From contig OY718806.1 of the NCBI GenBank assembly GCA_963070105.1, forward strand, positions 7,027,865 through 7,091,864: DNA of 64,000 bases. Direction: 5' to 3'. How positions within the stretch are numbered: position 1 is the stretch's first letter; every line of letters begins with the position of its first letter. The position numbers and the translations under genes are program-made. Positions 45,885-57,613 of this stretch are shown here, piece after piece. The notes beneath the pieces are model-generated. The model did no database searches and had not been told where the DNA came from. It worked only from the letters and a program-made list of their open reading frames with translations. This stretch comes from Litomosoides sigmodontis (taxonomy: Eukaryota; Nematoda; Chromadorea; Rhabditida; Onchocercidae).

Positions 45885-47708
45885 TCAAATGAATAACGAG
45901 CACTGAACATAGGCATTTGTACGTTGAGTGAAATGCTTGCAAATGGGTTTTCCTTCAATTTCGTCAGTGAACTCTACAGTACAAGAAAAAAACCTCTGCC
46001 AAGAGATCCCTGTGTCAGTCATCATGAAATTGCACTGGGAAGGTAGCATTAGCCTCATTATATTCCAAAACGGACTCAATAATATCGAATTATGCATCTG
46101 ATATATTGGCCTTACCATTACCTCCTGCAACACGTGTTGCAACATTTACAAACCTATTTCGTTCATCACTTATGACACAGTCGCAATCTAATAGAGTGCA
46201 GAAGAGAGTGTTCAGCCTTAAACATCTGCCATTTAAATATGAAAGTGGTTAAAAGTAAGCATACCATGAACAAGTTACCGCCAATACCATGACAACGTGC
46301 ATTGTATTTTGTCTTTAAACAAAGTAAATAGCACTGTGTGATCCTGAAATAATACCAATTAGACATGGAATTCATTCCGTTAACTTATAGGAAGATATTG
46401 TGATGTCTTAGAAATTGTCGCTTATTATTCCAAAAGAAAGGACGATCTGTCGCAGAATAGATGCATGGACAACTGAACAGCATGATATTAGTGTATGGCT
46501 ATATTCAAATTCTCTTCACAAATATAACAAAATGTTGAATTTGTTTGGTGGCTAGCAATGTTAAGAATTGTGCAAAAAATTCCGTTTATCAAATGAACGG
46601 AAATTTTTCTTAGGTGGAAAGAGATGGGTTAGAGAAACTGCTATAATTCATAACCTATGACGATAACAAACACTGACGAGCAAGCTTCAGAAGTAATTTT
46701 GCGCAGAAAGCCAATATTCACTCTTGGCGGTGCGCCATTTGTTCCGCCGTGAAGAAGTCTGGTGGAATGCATTGCTGAATGAATGAACCAGCCAGCGATT
46801 AAATTATGAGCTTTACACTTCTGCTCACAGTCTATAAAATTTTGATGTAAATCGCAGTGAATCAAACAAATTTCGGCTAGCAAACTAGACGCGGAATTGA
46901 CTACTCCACCTAATTAATCTAAAAATTGAAAAGTGAAACGTCAAACCTTTGGTGACGATTTGTACGTGTAGATCCATACATTCCATCAAGTCTCGGAAAG
47001 CTTCAATAAATTTTAAAAATAAATAATGCAATAAATGAATAACAATGCAGACAGGAAGGGATGACTTTCCGAAAAGCAAAGAAGTCAAAAAATGCGTTGA
47101 AAAAATGACCGGCAGGATGTTCGACACACATGTACTCAAAACCATCCATAAATATGCGAAATAAATAATTTGGCTGACATTTCTTCAAACGATCCATGCA
47201 ATCATATACTTCACGGAGTTTCCTAAAATCATTATTAGCGGATTTTAAAGCGATAAATGTGATTGATCGGCTGTTGTCAGGAAGCATCTAATCTCTTACT
47301 CGCATGTGTTCACTAGACGTTCATAGTTGTTTCCAGAAACAAAGCTTGCACGCAGTGTAGCAAGGAAAGGTTTCAAGCAGCCTGGAATGCGTATGGAAAG
47401 TGTTAAGTAAGAAAAGCAATAAAAGAAGATGAGAAAGTATTTAAAAAGAAATGCACCTTCGGCGCAATTTGGTTGAAACTCAGGCATTCCTTCGGCGTCA
47501 TCGATCGAATTTTCCTGGGAATCTCTTGACTCTAAAGGATTTCCGCTGCGTCCTGCAAACTCCACCTATTGTTCAACCAGGTAAAACAATCAATCTACAC
47601 ATCATTGCACTATTTCCTTAAAAAACAACAAATTCATTCACCGTTTGTTCCTTTCTGCATCAAGATATGAGATATGAAGAGAGCTAGGACAGCACAGATC
47701 CTCGTCAT
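45885..47708 (-). CDS. Secreted cysteine-rich protein with DUF19 (T20D4.11-like) features
   Basis: ATG 47706-47708. Exon 1 encodes a signal peptide (TRICAVLALFISHIL) and ends at a GTGAAT donor. Following exons: about 47463-47564, 47290-47385 (GCLKPFLATL), 47005-47280 (a block with KCQPNYLFRIFMDGFEYMCVE), about 46930-46995 (FRDLMECMDLH), about 46690-46875 (CDLHQNFIDCEQKCKA), 46266-46345 (TQCYLLCLKTKYNARC) and 45885-46006 (SCTVEF...CKHFTQRTNAYVQC), stop at 45885. The spacing of cysteines with F/L-rich helices and a final Y-V-x-C matches the DUF19/T20D4.11-like family of extracellular nematode proteins, perhaps in more than one copy. Function of the family is not established. Some exon joins are unverified. 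Confidence 0.6.
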
Positions 47709-49166
47709 TTCTTCCTTCTTACCTCCTGTCCAGATTTTTTCTGAAACAGAGATAACGTACGCAGTTCTTTTAATAACGTGGCTCTTCTTGCGCCATAATT
47801 AAGAACTCAGAAGTTTTTATGATTTCACCCCTCTAAACGCTGCAATGTATACAGAAGTTAGAAGAGATGGCAATCGAGTCCGAGTTACTGGTTTTCTTCT
47901 CTTCAATGCACTGTTAAAAAATGCAAAAGTGCAATGTATCTAACAATTGCTAAAGCGTTGTTGATCAATGATTTGGGAAAATTCCAGAAAATTGTGACAA
48001 GTCTCGAAGGAAAAAACAAGTTTCAAGTGCCATACACATAACTCCTCTCTGGATTAATAATGAACTGCTTGCAGCATCAATGTTGATCATACAACACCAT
48101 CAAAGTTTAGCACTAACCGCCGCTTTTTAGATTCTAGAATATTCGTTTTAACGATATCTGTGGGGCGAACGTTTACTGCATGGTGGATCATGAAGAAAAT
48201 AACTTGATAGATATCCGGGAGCAGCAGAAAGTTCATCATTTAGTGAATGTTTCGATGCATGCATGCAACCATGTAACTTTTAATGCTTCTCCACATGTAG
48301 CTTTCATCTTATTTTTTGTTGAATCCACTAGCTTACTTCTTTCGAGTTTGCTTTATTTTGGAAATAAATTCAAGTGTGACGTGAGGACTGTGATTATAGA
48401 TTACGAACCACACACATTACGAATAATTACGTGTTTTACTCGATTATTGCAATCTGTGAAATACCCAGAAAAATGTTAAATGTCCGACCGTTACTTTTTG
48501 ATCTGACATGCAGACCTGGTTAACATTTAAGCTTTCTGGTTACAACAGATATATCATATTGAATTAATAACCTTTCTCAGTATCGTCGATAGTGAGTGTT
48601 TCTTCTCAGAGGTATGTAGCAGCTGCAAGTTATGATGAAGAAATCATGTCTAATGAAGGAATGAGGCAGAGAGGGTTTTATAACGGTCTACTCCAAGAAC
48701 ATAGTATGCTAACAAACAGCAGATTAATTACTCTCTTATTGAGCAGAAAGCAGGACAATCAATGTACATATAAAGCAAATGTACTGTACAGATATGTGGA
48801 ATTAGGTGTTAACAATTTATATGAAAAAAAATGAACACGTCGCACCGAATTAGCGTAAGGAGACAAGTAAATACGAATTGACCCTTTCAGTAGGGCCAAT
48901 CATGCTTCTGCGCGAGGTGTTCACAAGTTTTGATAACAGGGAGAACAATGAGGGGAGAACTAAATCGGCATACGAGGGAGAACAATGAAGCATAGGATGG
49001 AAAAGCTCACTCCATTTTTTTTCACTTTATTACATGCGTACTGCATGTAATAAAGATTTTTTTCTTTATACTTGTGCGAGGAGTAAAGAAACGTCTAACA
49101 ACAGTCCACAAACAGAAACAGGAACCGATATAAATTAATAAAACTAGTTATAGCTAACAAAAAAGT
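47709..49166. other. Intergenic region; weak ORFs only
   Basis: It contains two plus-strand ATG ORFs, 48180-48479 (99 codons, one hydrophobic stretch) and 48592-48834 (80 codons), in AT-rich DNA without clear splice sites. Neither is recognised. The right end holds the 3' flank of the kinase gene. Confidence 0.35.
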
Positions 49167-52100
49167 TTAACTTTTTATAGTGCTGCTCTGCTCCATTGTT
49201 TTCCACATACTTAGGGCTTTTTTAGCATTTCGGGATTGAAGTGGTGAAATTTCTAGACGACGACGATATCTCCATCCCAGTTGATCACCGTTTTCTTTAT
49301 TCACTCGTGCTTCTAATTGAAATTTAAGCCAGCCGAAACTGTAGTTTTCCTGTTTCTTTAAGTCAGCTATCTGCAATTATATTGATTGAACTAGTCACAT
49401 TAAAAAAATAACGGCGAAAGAAATCCTCGTCGTTGCTTAAACAAATGTGCATGTTTTTTTCTCCAGAAGCTAATGAAAGGACACATACATTACTGAAACG
49501 ATCGGTCACAACATATTTGAGTTAAGAATTTAAAAAAAGCCAGAAAATATTTTAAAAAAGTCAGAAAAAAATAATAAAAAAAGAGCATGCGGAACGTACA
49601 GAAACATTACGCTGATTTTTTTCCCTTTCATTACCCAAAACGGCTTGATCATCAACAGCTTTTCGGCATGCGCTCGCTGATTCCATTTTTCCTTTATTAT
49701 CAGCCAGACTGATTTCTGACCTCGTTCTCACCAACGAGTTTTTCAAACAACTATTTTTTCCAGCAACTTTTCGTTTTACATGCGTTGGAGTTTCACAAAT
49801 GCGAAAAACCTCTAATGATCCTTGATCTAATGTTCTTTGAGCGCTTGATACAGTACCCTGAACTGAGTGCAATGCTTCACTTGCCTCTTTACTTGTTGAA
49901 CTCGGTAGTTCATTTTGGAGCGAAGCTATGCTTTCAGCATTCTTAAGGTCAGAAGTGATACTCTCTCCCACTGACCCGCATTTATCTTGTGGTTTCTTCA
50001 CTTTCGTTTCTTTTATAACCTTTTTTCGTCCTGAACCCTTCGGAGGTTTTTTGGGAGTGACGCATTGTAACAGTTCGTCAGCACGATTCTCCTCCGTGTC
50101 TTTAATCGTAGTGGTTGTTAAGTCCGCTGACGAACGTTGTAGAACTGAGACTGATTTTTTAATTTTGCTATTGTTTGCATCGATTGATGTCACCTGTTCT
50201 GCTTTGTCAAGGAATTGAGAGTTGCCAGGTACTGCGACAAGTTCCATTAAGACTGTACCTTTCTTCAATTTTCTGACACCTTCTTTCATTTTCTTCCCGC
50301 TGGAAGGATCCTGATGCTCAGTAAGCTCTTCAGAATTTTTCATCTCAACCACCAAATTTCCTGCAGCACTCCTAACGCCTGGATTCTTCTCAACAACTTT
50401 AACTTTGTTTTTCTTTTGCTCAGGCACATTAGACACACTTTGATTTTTTGCATATTCCATAGCAACACATTTTTCTTCCGAAAGACGTGGCTCTGAAGAT
50501 AAAGCTCTCTTTTCACTGGTAGTTGTAATTTGCTTGCCGTCATTGCGTGTTACACATTTCGGTTGTTTTGGTGTCAAATTCAAAGGGTTTAATGGAAAAT
50601 TTATCTCCGATTCATCCAGTTTTATCAAATTTTTTGTTTTTTTACTCCTTTTAATGATAGAATCATTCTGAATCTCTCTCTTCTGTCGCGATTCCAACAC
50701 GGTTTGAATTTCCGATTCCTCGACCATAGCATTTTCTACTGGCCTTTCAACTCCTTCCGCCGCTTCTTGATTTATCGTAAATTTTATCGCATCTTTTTTC
50801 TGCTCCTTCATTCCATTTTGCACACCAGCAGTTTTTGCAACCGTTATGATATCAGCATTCTGCTCGTCTACCGTTTGGCCAGTTTTTGTTACAGTGCCTA
50901 ATTCTGATGAGGCCAAATTTGAGACAGCGACCTTTTCCACCGACAGTTCCGCTCTTTTCTTCTCATTTAATGTCGGATTTGCTTCCATTTTTTTTCCTAT
51001 TAAGTTCATTCCTTCCAGTTCTACCTTATCTTGCTCAACAGCATTTAATCTTTTAAAACTCTTACTGCCTTCATCTTGCTTCACAGCTGCAATCTCTTTC
51101 GTGTCGACTTGCTTGCGATCTATAGAACCACGACGATGAAGTTCAATCAAATTTTCCACCCGTTTTTTTTCTTCTTCCGGTGCTCGATAAAGCTTTACAC
51201 AGTTGCCATCATTTTCAAGAGTTATTAATGATGATTTTCTGGATGCAGATTTTTCTACATCTCGGAAAGTTCTTACTGGACGAGACGGTCGCCGCTCAAA
51301 ACGTTTTCTCTCTTGTTCAGCTTTTTCAGTAAACATTGACAAAATAGCAGCTACAGAACTGCCTTTTTTATTAATTTCACTAAGCTTGTTTGAACTGCTG
51401 CGTGTGGATTCTTGCGCTGTTCGATTACCACATGATGAAGCGCAATATTTTTTCGGTCTCCCCGTTTCCGCCTCATTCTTACTTGTCTGAGTTAAACCGG
51501 AACTTAAAGAACGAAAGTGAGCACTTTCCGCAGCATAGACAGATTTTGAAAATTCTGTGAAAGAAGCAGCAGGCTTGGTTGTTTCCAGTGTTATGCATAC
51601 TTCACACATCACTGGGATGAAATTTTTTGAATCATTTACTTCGTTGCATCCAGAAGCTGTCCCAGTGGACTTCTTAATTTGACCTTCTAACCCGCCGGAT
51701 AAAGTTTTGAGATGCTTGGAAACCTTTTTTGGCTTACAAGAGATTTCGTCTGACTTCTCATTATTTTTCTCTCTGTGCTTGTTTGCTCCCTTTTTCGTCC
51801 TTCCTCCATCACCTGATTTTGTTTTCTTCTTTTCTTCATCAGTTGTGTTTGGTTTTGCTTTCTTCTTCGGAATCTCACTGCTTAACTTCTTTTCCTGTAA
51901 ATGATCTTCTCTTTTGCTAATTGCCAGGAAACTGTCTTAAAGCAAATTAAAGCAAGAAAGCAAAGGCTCACCTCCGGATGCTTTGTTGCGGCTACCGACT
52001 CCATTTTGGAAGTATCAAAAACAGAAGTGTCTGTTAATACCACCTTCATTTTCTTATCATCATATGTAGGTTCTGCTGTTACAAAAACATTGGCTTCTGA

Positions 52101-54662
52101 TTCCGCACAATTTTCAGCAATCTTTCCTATCGAGACAGGAAGACCGTCACATACTTCGGCGATTGCGCCGTCAGTGGTAGAAACGCTTCGTTTTCCGAAA
52201 TTCATCAGTGTTTGCCGTTTGAATCGGATCAAAAAAACCAGTGCCCAAGTTGCCTTCTGAAAGCAATGTAGCAGCAAACAAATGGATTGACTAGAAATCT
52301 TGCGAAGACTGTCATCAGTAACATACTCAAATTCAACCACTTGAAATACCGATAAAGAAGCAAACAAAAAAGAAAAAATCGAACGTCTAGCTATAACAAA
52401 ATGAAATTACGGAATAAGGAAATTTCATCCAGGTGAAGTAACAAGGGCAGAAAATTTAAAGGAAAGACAACACTGGGCTCATTTTAAGCAAATTCCTATG
52501 ATGCCATAAAACTATGGAAATCACTTCCTAATCTCACAATTTATCTCAAGTAGAGAATGAAAGTTTTCCAGGCGACTTGTCCTTCATTTAAATATCTTAA
52601 AATTATCAGCCAATAATGTATCAGGAGGAAACAATTGTTGCTCACCCTAAAACGTTTGCTTCTGATATATGCTATCAGTCCCTCCTTTGATAGCGGAGTA
52701 CCGCTGTTCGCTTGACTCAATATCAGGTCGCTTGCAGCTTTTGTCCGACTGCCAACAATCCATGGGTGATTTAAACAGTCGTCCGGAAGCATCCTCTGCC
52801 TGTTATTATATCCGAGTTTAAATAAATAATATTACAGTTATTTTTCAAAATAGCATTTAACAGCGATTCTAACTCTGAAGAAAACGGATAAAAATCAAGC
52901 AAACTTCTGGTCCATTATAAGAAGTTTAGATATGAAGTCTTTAGCAGCGTCAGAAATGCCTTCGAATGCTTCGTCGTCGAATTCCCACTCTCCTTTTTCA
53001 ACAGCTACATAAGTATCACCCAGAGTTTCGCCCAGAAATGGTGATATGCCTGACAACCTGCAATATCTTTCCTTCATATCAGTTAAGAAACTTTCAAGTC
53101 TTTTGAATTTGAAGAATTTAAAACTTTTTATTTCTCAATAAATCGTGAGGATTTAAGCACTATGATACACATGATACTGATGAAGAGTAACATTTCAGCC
53201 TAACAGGATATAAGTGATGACGCCGATGCTCCACATATCAGTGTAGAAATCGATTGGTTCAAATTTGATCACTTCCGGAGCGACGAATTCCGGAGTCCCA
53301 GCCATAAACAATAAATTTGAAGAGCCGTCATAAAATTGAGCAAGCCCAAAATCAATGAGCTTTATACGGTTACCCGTTTGTGAAACACACATGATATTTT
53401 CCGGCTGCAATTATTATTTGCTGTTAATAGATTTCAAATATAATGCATTTCTCAAGAACTGTAAATGTACTCATAATGAAGTGAGCTGTGTTAAACCTTT
53501 AGATGAATATCTCAAATGTGAGATTAAAGTTGGAATCTCGCAATATCACTTGTAATCAAACGGTCAATTAACACTGTGTGATAAATAGAACATGAGAATA
53601 ACCTTTATATCAAGATGGACGATATTTTTGCTATGAATGTAGCTAATTGCTTCACATAGCTGACAAACAATCATTACAACAGCTAGCTCTGTTAGAATAT
53701 AGTTCTCATCAACAACGCGATCAAATAGTTCACCGCCATTTACTCTAAATTTGTAAAGATTAATACAACTTACGAGAATGGAAAATGGAGTGAAGTGACA
53801 GGTAATAATAGCTTACATTTCCATCACCAGCACAACATCGTTGTCAGGTATAGCGAAAGCATCATAGATTTGAGCTATTCTCGGATGCCTCAACTTCGTC
53901 ATAATAGCTACCTAAATTGCTTTACAAATTCAACAGACACGAGAAAGCTTAAAAGGAGACAATTCACCAGCAATCACCACTATAACAAACCTCCCGCTCC
54001 ACTTTTTCCCGATCTGCATCACGTTTGATTTTGATACGCTTTGCTGCCAGTTCAAGTCCCGTTGCTTTTTCGCGGCATCGATATACCTTTCCAAACTTTC
54101 CCCTGAACAAGTGTTTTCGCTGATAAGATGCAACATTTGCTTACCCGTAACGGACGTGAAAATCACTTAGTTTCATAAGTTTTCTTCACCGAATTACAGT
54201 TTATTTGTTCAGAATCTCAACAACCCTTATCACAGTATCAGCAATCTCTATCAAAGTATATTGAAAAAATACTAACTCTCCAAGTTCATCCATGCAGTCG
54301 TAATATTTTGAAAACTTCTCATTCGCTCGTATTCGTACAACATCCTTGATTTCAAATGGAAGCGGTTCATCATCCACTATAACATAATTAAAACGAACTT
54401 GCTAAATTTCATAAAGCTCATGATTTTAATAATGGGTGCCTATATTGATATCTCAAAATTTTAAACAATACCACTTCGATGAGAGCCTTACTTCTAGCTT
54501 ACAAAGAATTACATAGCTAATAATTGTTGAATGAAATTAGTCAGAAAAATGCGTGAAAGATCTTTTTCTACACTGACTACTACCTTGATAATCCGATTCG
54601 TCCACCAGTATACGACCTCCATCATTGCTAGTACCAGGTGGCAAGGCTGTGAAGATGACCAT
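49167..54662 (-). CDS. Myosin light chain kinase-like Ca2+/calmodulin-dependent protein kinase with long tail
   Basis: ATG 54660-54662, 10 bases after an AATGCAG acceptor (possible trans-splice site). A short N-terminus precedes the kinase: GKFGKVYRC loop and AAKRIK lysine (about 54000-54100), LVMEM hinge and GGELFDR (about 53700-53830), HLDIKPEN (about 53400-53610), LIDFGLAQF and GTPEFVAPEV (53210-53400), DMWSIGVITYILLG, then about 52900-53060 and 52647-52797. The sequence around these motifs is close to the MLCK/titin kinase group. After the catalytic core, RSKRFR joins KATWALVFLIRFKR across the intron 52263-52646, giving a basic amphipathic helix like an MLCK calmodulin-binding/autoinhibitory segment. 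A 291-base exon (51972-52262) follows, then one 2.3-kb exon (about 49600-51897) rich in Lys, Glu and Ser, then the last exon (49167-49374). No Ig or FN3 domain is seen. All key catalytic residues are present. Confidence 0.8.
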
Positions 54663-56585
54663 CGTTGTCAACTGCATTTAAAGAAGCATGTTATGTAAAG
54701 CAGTCATCAAAATGTAATAAAATGGCAGTTCCAAGTAAGCTTTTAAAGCGTGAATGTTCTGGATGTACGGTCAGTGTTAACTCACTGCTTAAAATTAGCT
54801 TGCTGTGATGAATTGTTTTCTTGAGATTCACAAATCAATGAATGAAATGAAGGAAGAGCAAGTCGTGACGAGTAGAGATTATTTAATGAAGAATGCTTCA
54901 TACGTTTTGCCAACATGCCTGCGCATTCTTTTAACTGTGTCTTCTGAAAATATCGGCATAGATATTTCCACATTAGCGATTAGCCTCCGAATGGAGAGCT
55001 TTCTGTAAAACTTCCTAGAACTTACCGTTTGGAAGTGATAGTAAAATTATTCTCGTAAGTTAAAATTTTTTTTTGAAAAAAAATATTGTTACATATTACA
55101 AAACAGCAAGAGAAAATAAGCCATAATATTTGCATCATACATCAATGTGTACAGGTCGGTACATATTTTGGATTAGAGGTATGGGCGAAGTTAACTTAAA
55201 AAATCAAATTCATTTGATCTCATTCCATGAGAGGAACCTTGCTGAACACATGAAGCAGAGTAAAACAACTGCTCGTCTATGTGTAATAGAACGCTCAAAA
55301 GAAAATTTGTTGAAAAATGTTAAAGGATGCAATCGATGATGACAGTGGAAAGGTAAACAACGTCTACCACATACTCAATTTAAACCACTGCCGATTGGCT
55401 TGCAATTTTCAGTATCAATGCCTGACCGTTGACACTTTAGTGGGAATAAAATTCGCTCATCAAAAAAGCGATGATATTCAATCAGTTAACACCTCTCATC
55501 CATCCTACGCTCTTCAATTCTACAGCCTTCGAAAAATGGAAAAAATCGTCCTGCTGAAATTCGCAATATCTAGCATGCTCGTTTTCATGCTGTCTATTAC
55601 CGACATGGATTTCAGGTGTCATGAGGAACTGTTGAGTAATAAAGTATTACTAACCAAAAAAGAGAACATTTACTTCATTCTTTTCCCAAAAGCTTCAAGC
55701 TTTTGAATTCAGAAATGGTTTCATAACTAATTAAAATTTAATTTTTGATAGCATCTTTAACGTGTTTTTCATTTCCAAATAAGGATAGGCAGCAAAGAAA
55801 GCCACAAAAACTGTTGCGAAAATGAAAAATTTTAACTTCTCAAAGTATAGACAATATAGGAAATAAATTGAAAAAGACAAATATAGAAAATTAAATATTC
55901 TTTGTATATTTGGTTTTGAAGCATAAATAATTGAAAGAATTGGAAAGGAAGACAAACATGGAAATATGGAAATACATTGTAAAAATTGGCATAGCATTGT
56001 GTGGAAGGGCTTTTTGAACCAAGTAAAAATACGAAGCAAATTATTATTTCATCGTCCTAATGAAGGAAAAGGAAGCAAATTAATTAGTGGTAATTTAAGG
56101 TTTTGGAAATAGAGCCAGCCAACCAACAGCATGGGACAGTGTGACTTGAAGAAAATGAAGTGAGTTCCGCAATGCGTCATAGAAAGTGGTAGCACGTGTG
56201 ACGAGTAAATAAGGTGGAAAAGAAGTAAGTTGAGGAAGGTGCGGAAATGGGATGAATGGTGGGGTTAGCAGGAGTATATGTTACGACGACGGGATGTAGG
56301 CGGTGTATGACAAGTTGGAGCAGTTGTGTGCGCTAATACTCTAACGTCTTCTGGAATTTATCAGATCATACACTTCTAGCCAACAGTATCCTTCATTCAT
56401 TCATTCTGCCGTTATCCACAACAGAGCGCTTGTTGCCGTACTAACGACAACAAGCGCTGCTCTCGCTTCGAACCTATCCAGCGCTGTTCAGCATCGCTGA
56501 ATTTCTCTTGCAACAGCTACGCCAACTATCTCATTTCTTCCCTGACGTTTTTGCTGACCTGCTAATACTTGTGAAATCAAAGTGC
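54663..56585. other. Intergenic region
   Basis: Between the kinase start and the first direct repeat. A plus-strand ATG ORF at 55317-55706 (129 codons) and a minus-strand hydrophobic ORF at 55731-56039 have AT-biased composition and no splice support. No RNA gene recognised. Confidence 0.35.
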
Positions 56586-56610
56586 TTGAACTGAGCACTG
56601 AGTGCTGCTA

Positions 56611-56669
<59 letters not shown>

Positions 56670-57185
56670 GCTGCTGCTCATGTACATCTGCAATATGGAG
56701 TGATATCATTCGCTATTTGCTATGAAGTAAGCATTTGGAATCCTTGGAACGACAAAAATGATCCAACAGTAGCGGCTTGTTGTTTAGCAATGAATTACAT
56801 TTCCTCCAATATATTACAGCACTTTCAATGCTTTGCTTGAATTTCAAAATTGATGCTGAATTAAGTCGGTTGGATGGAATAGCATCCACCTATTATTTTT
56901 ATTCAATAAAGAGATCAAAAATCGGAACATGTACTCGACATACAACGCAGGTCAGCCACTCCGACAATCCTTCATTACCAGCTGGCTATTCATACATAGA
57001 TAAAATAGATACATCCCTTGTTCTGAAAAAACCAAAATTTTTTGACTTCGCAGAAGAATGGAAACGAGTTCGCGTCCAACATTCGCGTCTTCCCGGTTCT
57101 TACGACTAGCCCACTTTCCTTACAATATTTGTTCACACCATGTCAGCAGTAATGTTATATTTTCATAGCTTCACATTACACTTTA
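56586..57185 (+). repeat. Direct repeat copy 1 (contains expanded CTG tract and a 100-codon ORF)
   Basis: This ~600-bp unit is nearly identical to 61363-61897. The two match from TTGAACTGAGCACTGAGTGC to CACTTTAA, apart from a CTG tract and about ten substitutions. The unit carries an open frame at 56777-57109; its first ATG is 56828, giving about 93 codons ending KRVRVQHSRLPGSYD. In the two copies the ORF differs by a single residue (Ser/Asn). I do not recognise the ORF. It might be a terminal exon or simply part of a repeat element. No terminal inverted repeats or target-site duplications are obvious. Confidence 0.9.
56603..56679. repeat. Interrupted CTG trinucleotide repeat
   Basis: About 77 bases of CTG units broken by three CTA units. 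The same position in the second copy of the surrounding direct repeat (about 61379-61390) has only about 3-4 units. The size difference therefore arose after the duplication. Confidence 0.95.
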
Positions 57186-57613
57186 ATAAGATAAGCATAT
57201 TGCTAAAGCAAATCTGATTTGAAGTTATCGAACGACGGTATCCTGCGTGCTAGCAAGCATGCAACAAGAAATCAGTAGTCTTAGGGTGGTAAAAGGTTGC
57301 TCAGAAATTGCAGGGATTAGTTTGTTGAGAAAAACTAGCAATGTGTTGAGAAGTTTAATACGGAAAACAGTAATAAACGAGAGTTCCACTTTAACTGATG
57401 CACTCTTATTGTGGTCATTGATACCTGAATTATCGGGTCATTTCTCGCAAAAGTGCACTTCGAAGTGGCAAATGACGACAAACGACAACAACATTTGAAT
57501 ACTTAATCCGTTAAACTGCTTTATTCAAATGTCCCATGAAAAAGTGATGACGGCAATATAAAATAAATGGCACTTTTCTTCTCAAAAGTTTCAAGTAAGT
57601 TTGACGAAATAAA
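57186..57613. other. Short intergenic region downstream of PNP
   Basis: About 430 bases between repeat copy 1 and the PNP stop codon. It holds a plus-strand ORF (57247-57498) without support, overlapping the likely PNP 3' UTR on the other strand. Confidence 0.4.

Noticed and set aside
55317..55706. 129-codon plus-strand ORF
   Set aside because: Biased composition, no splice sites of note, no recognisable domain.
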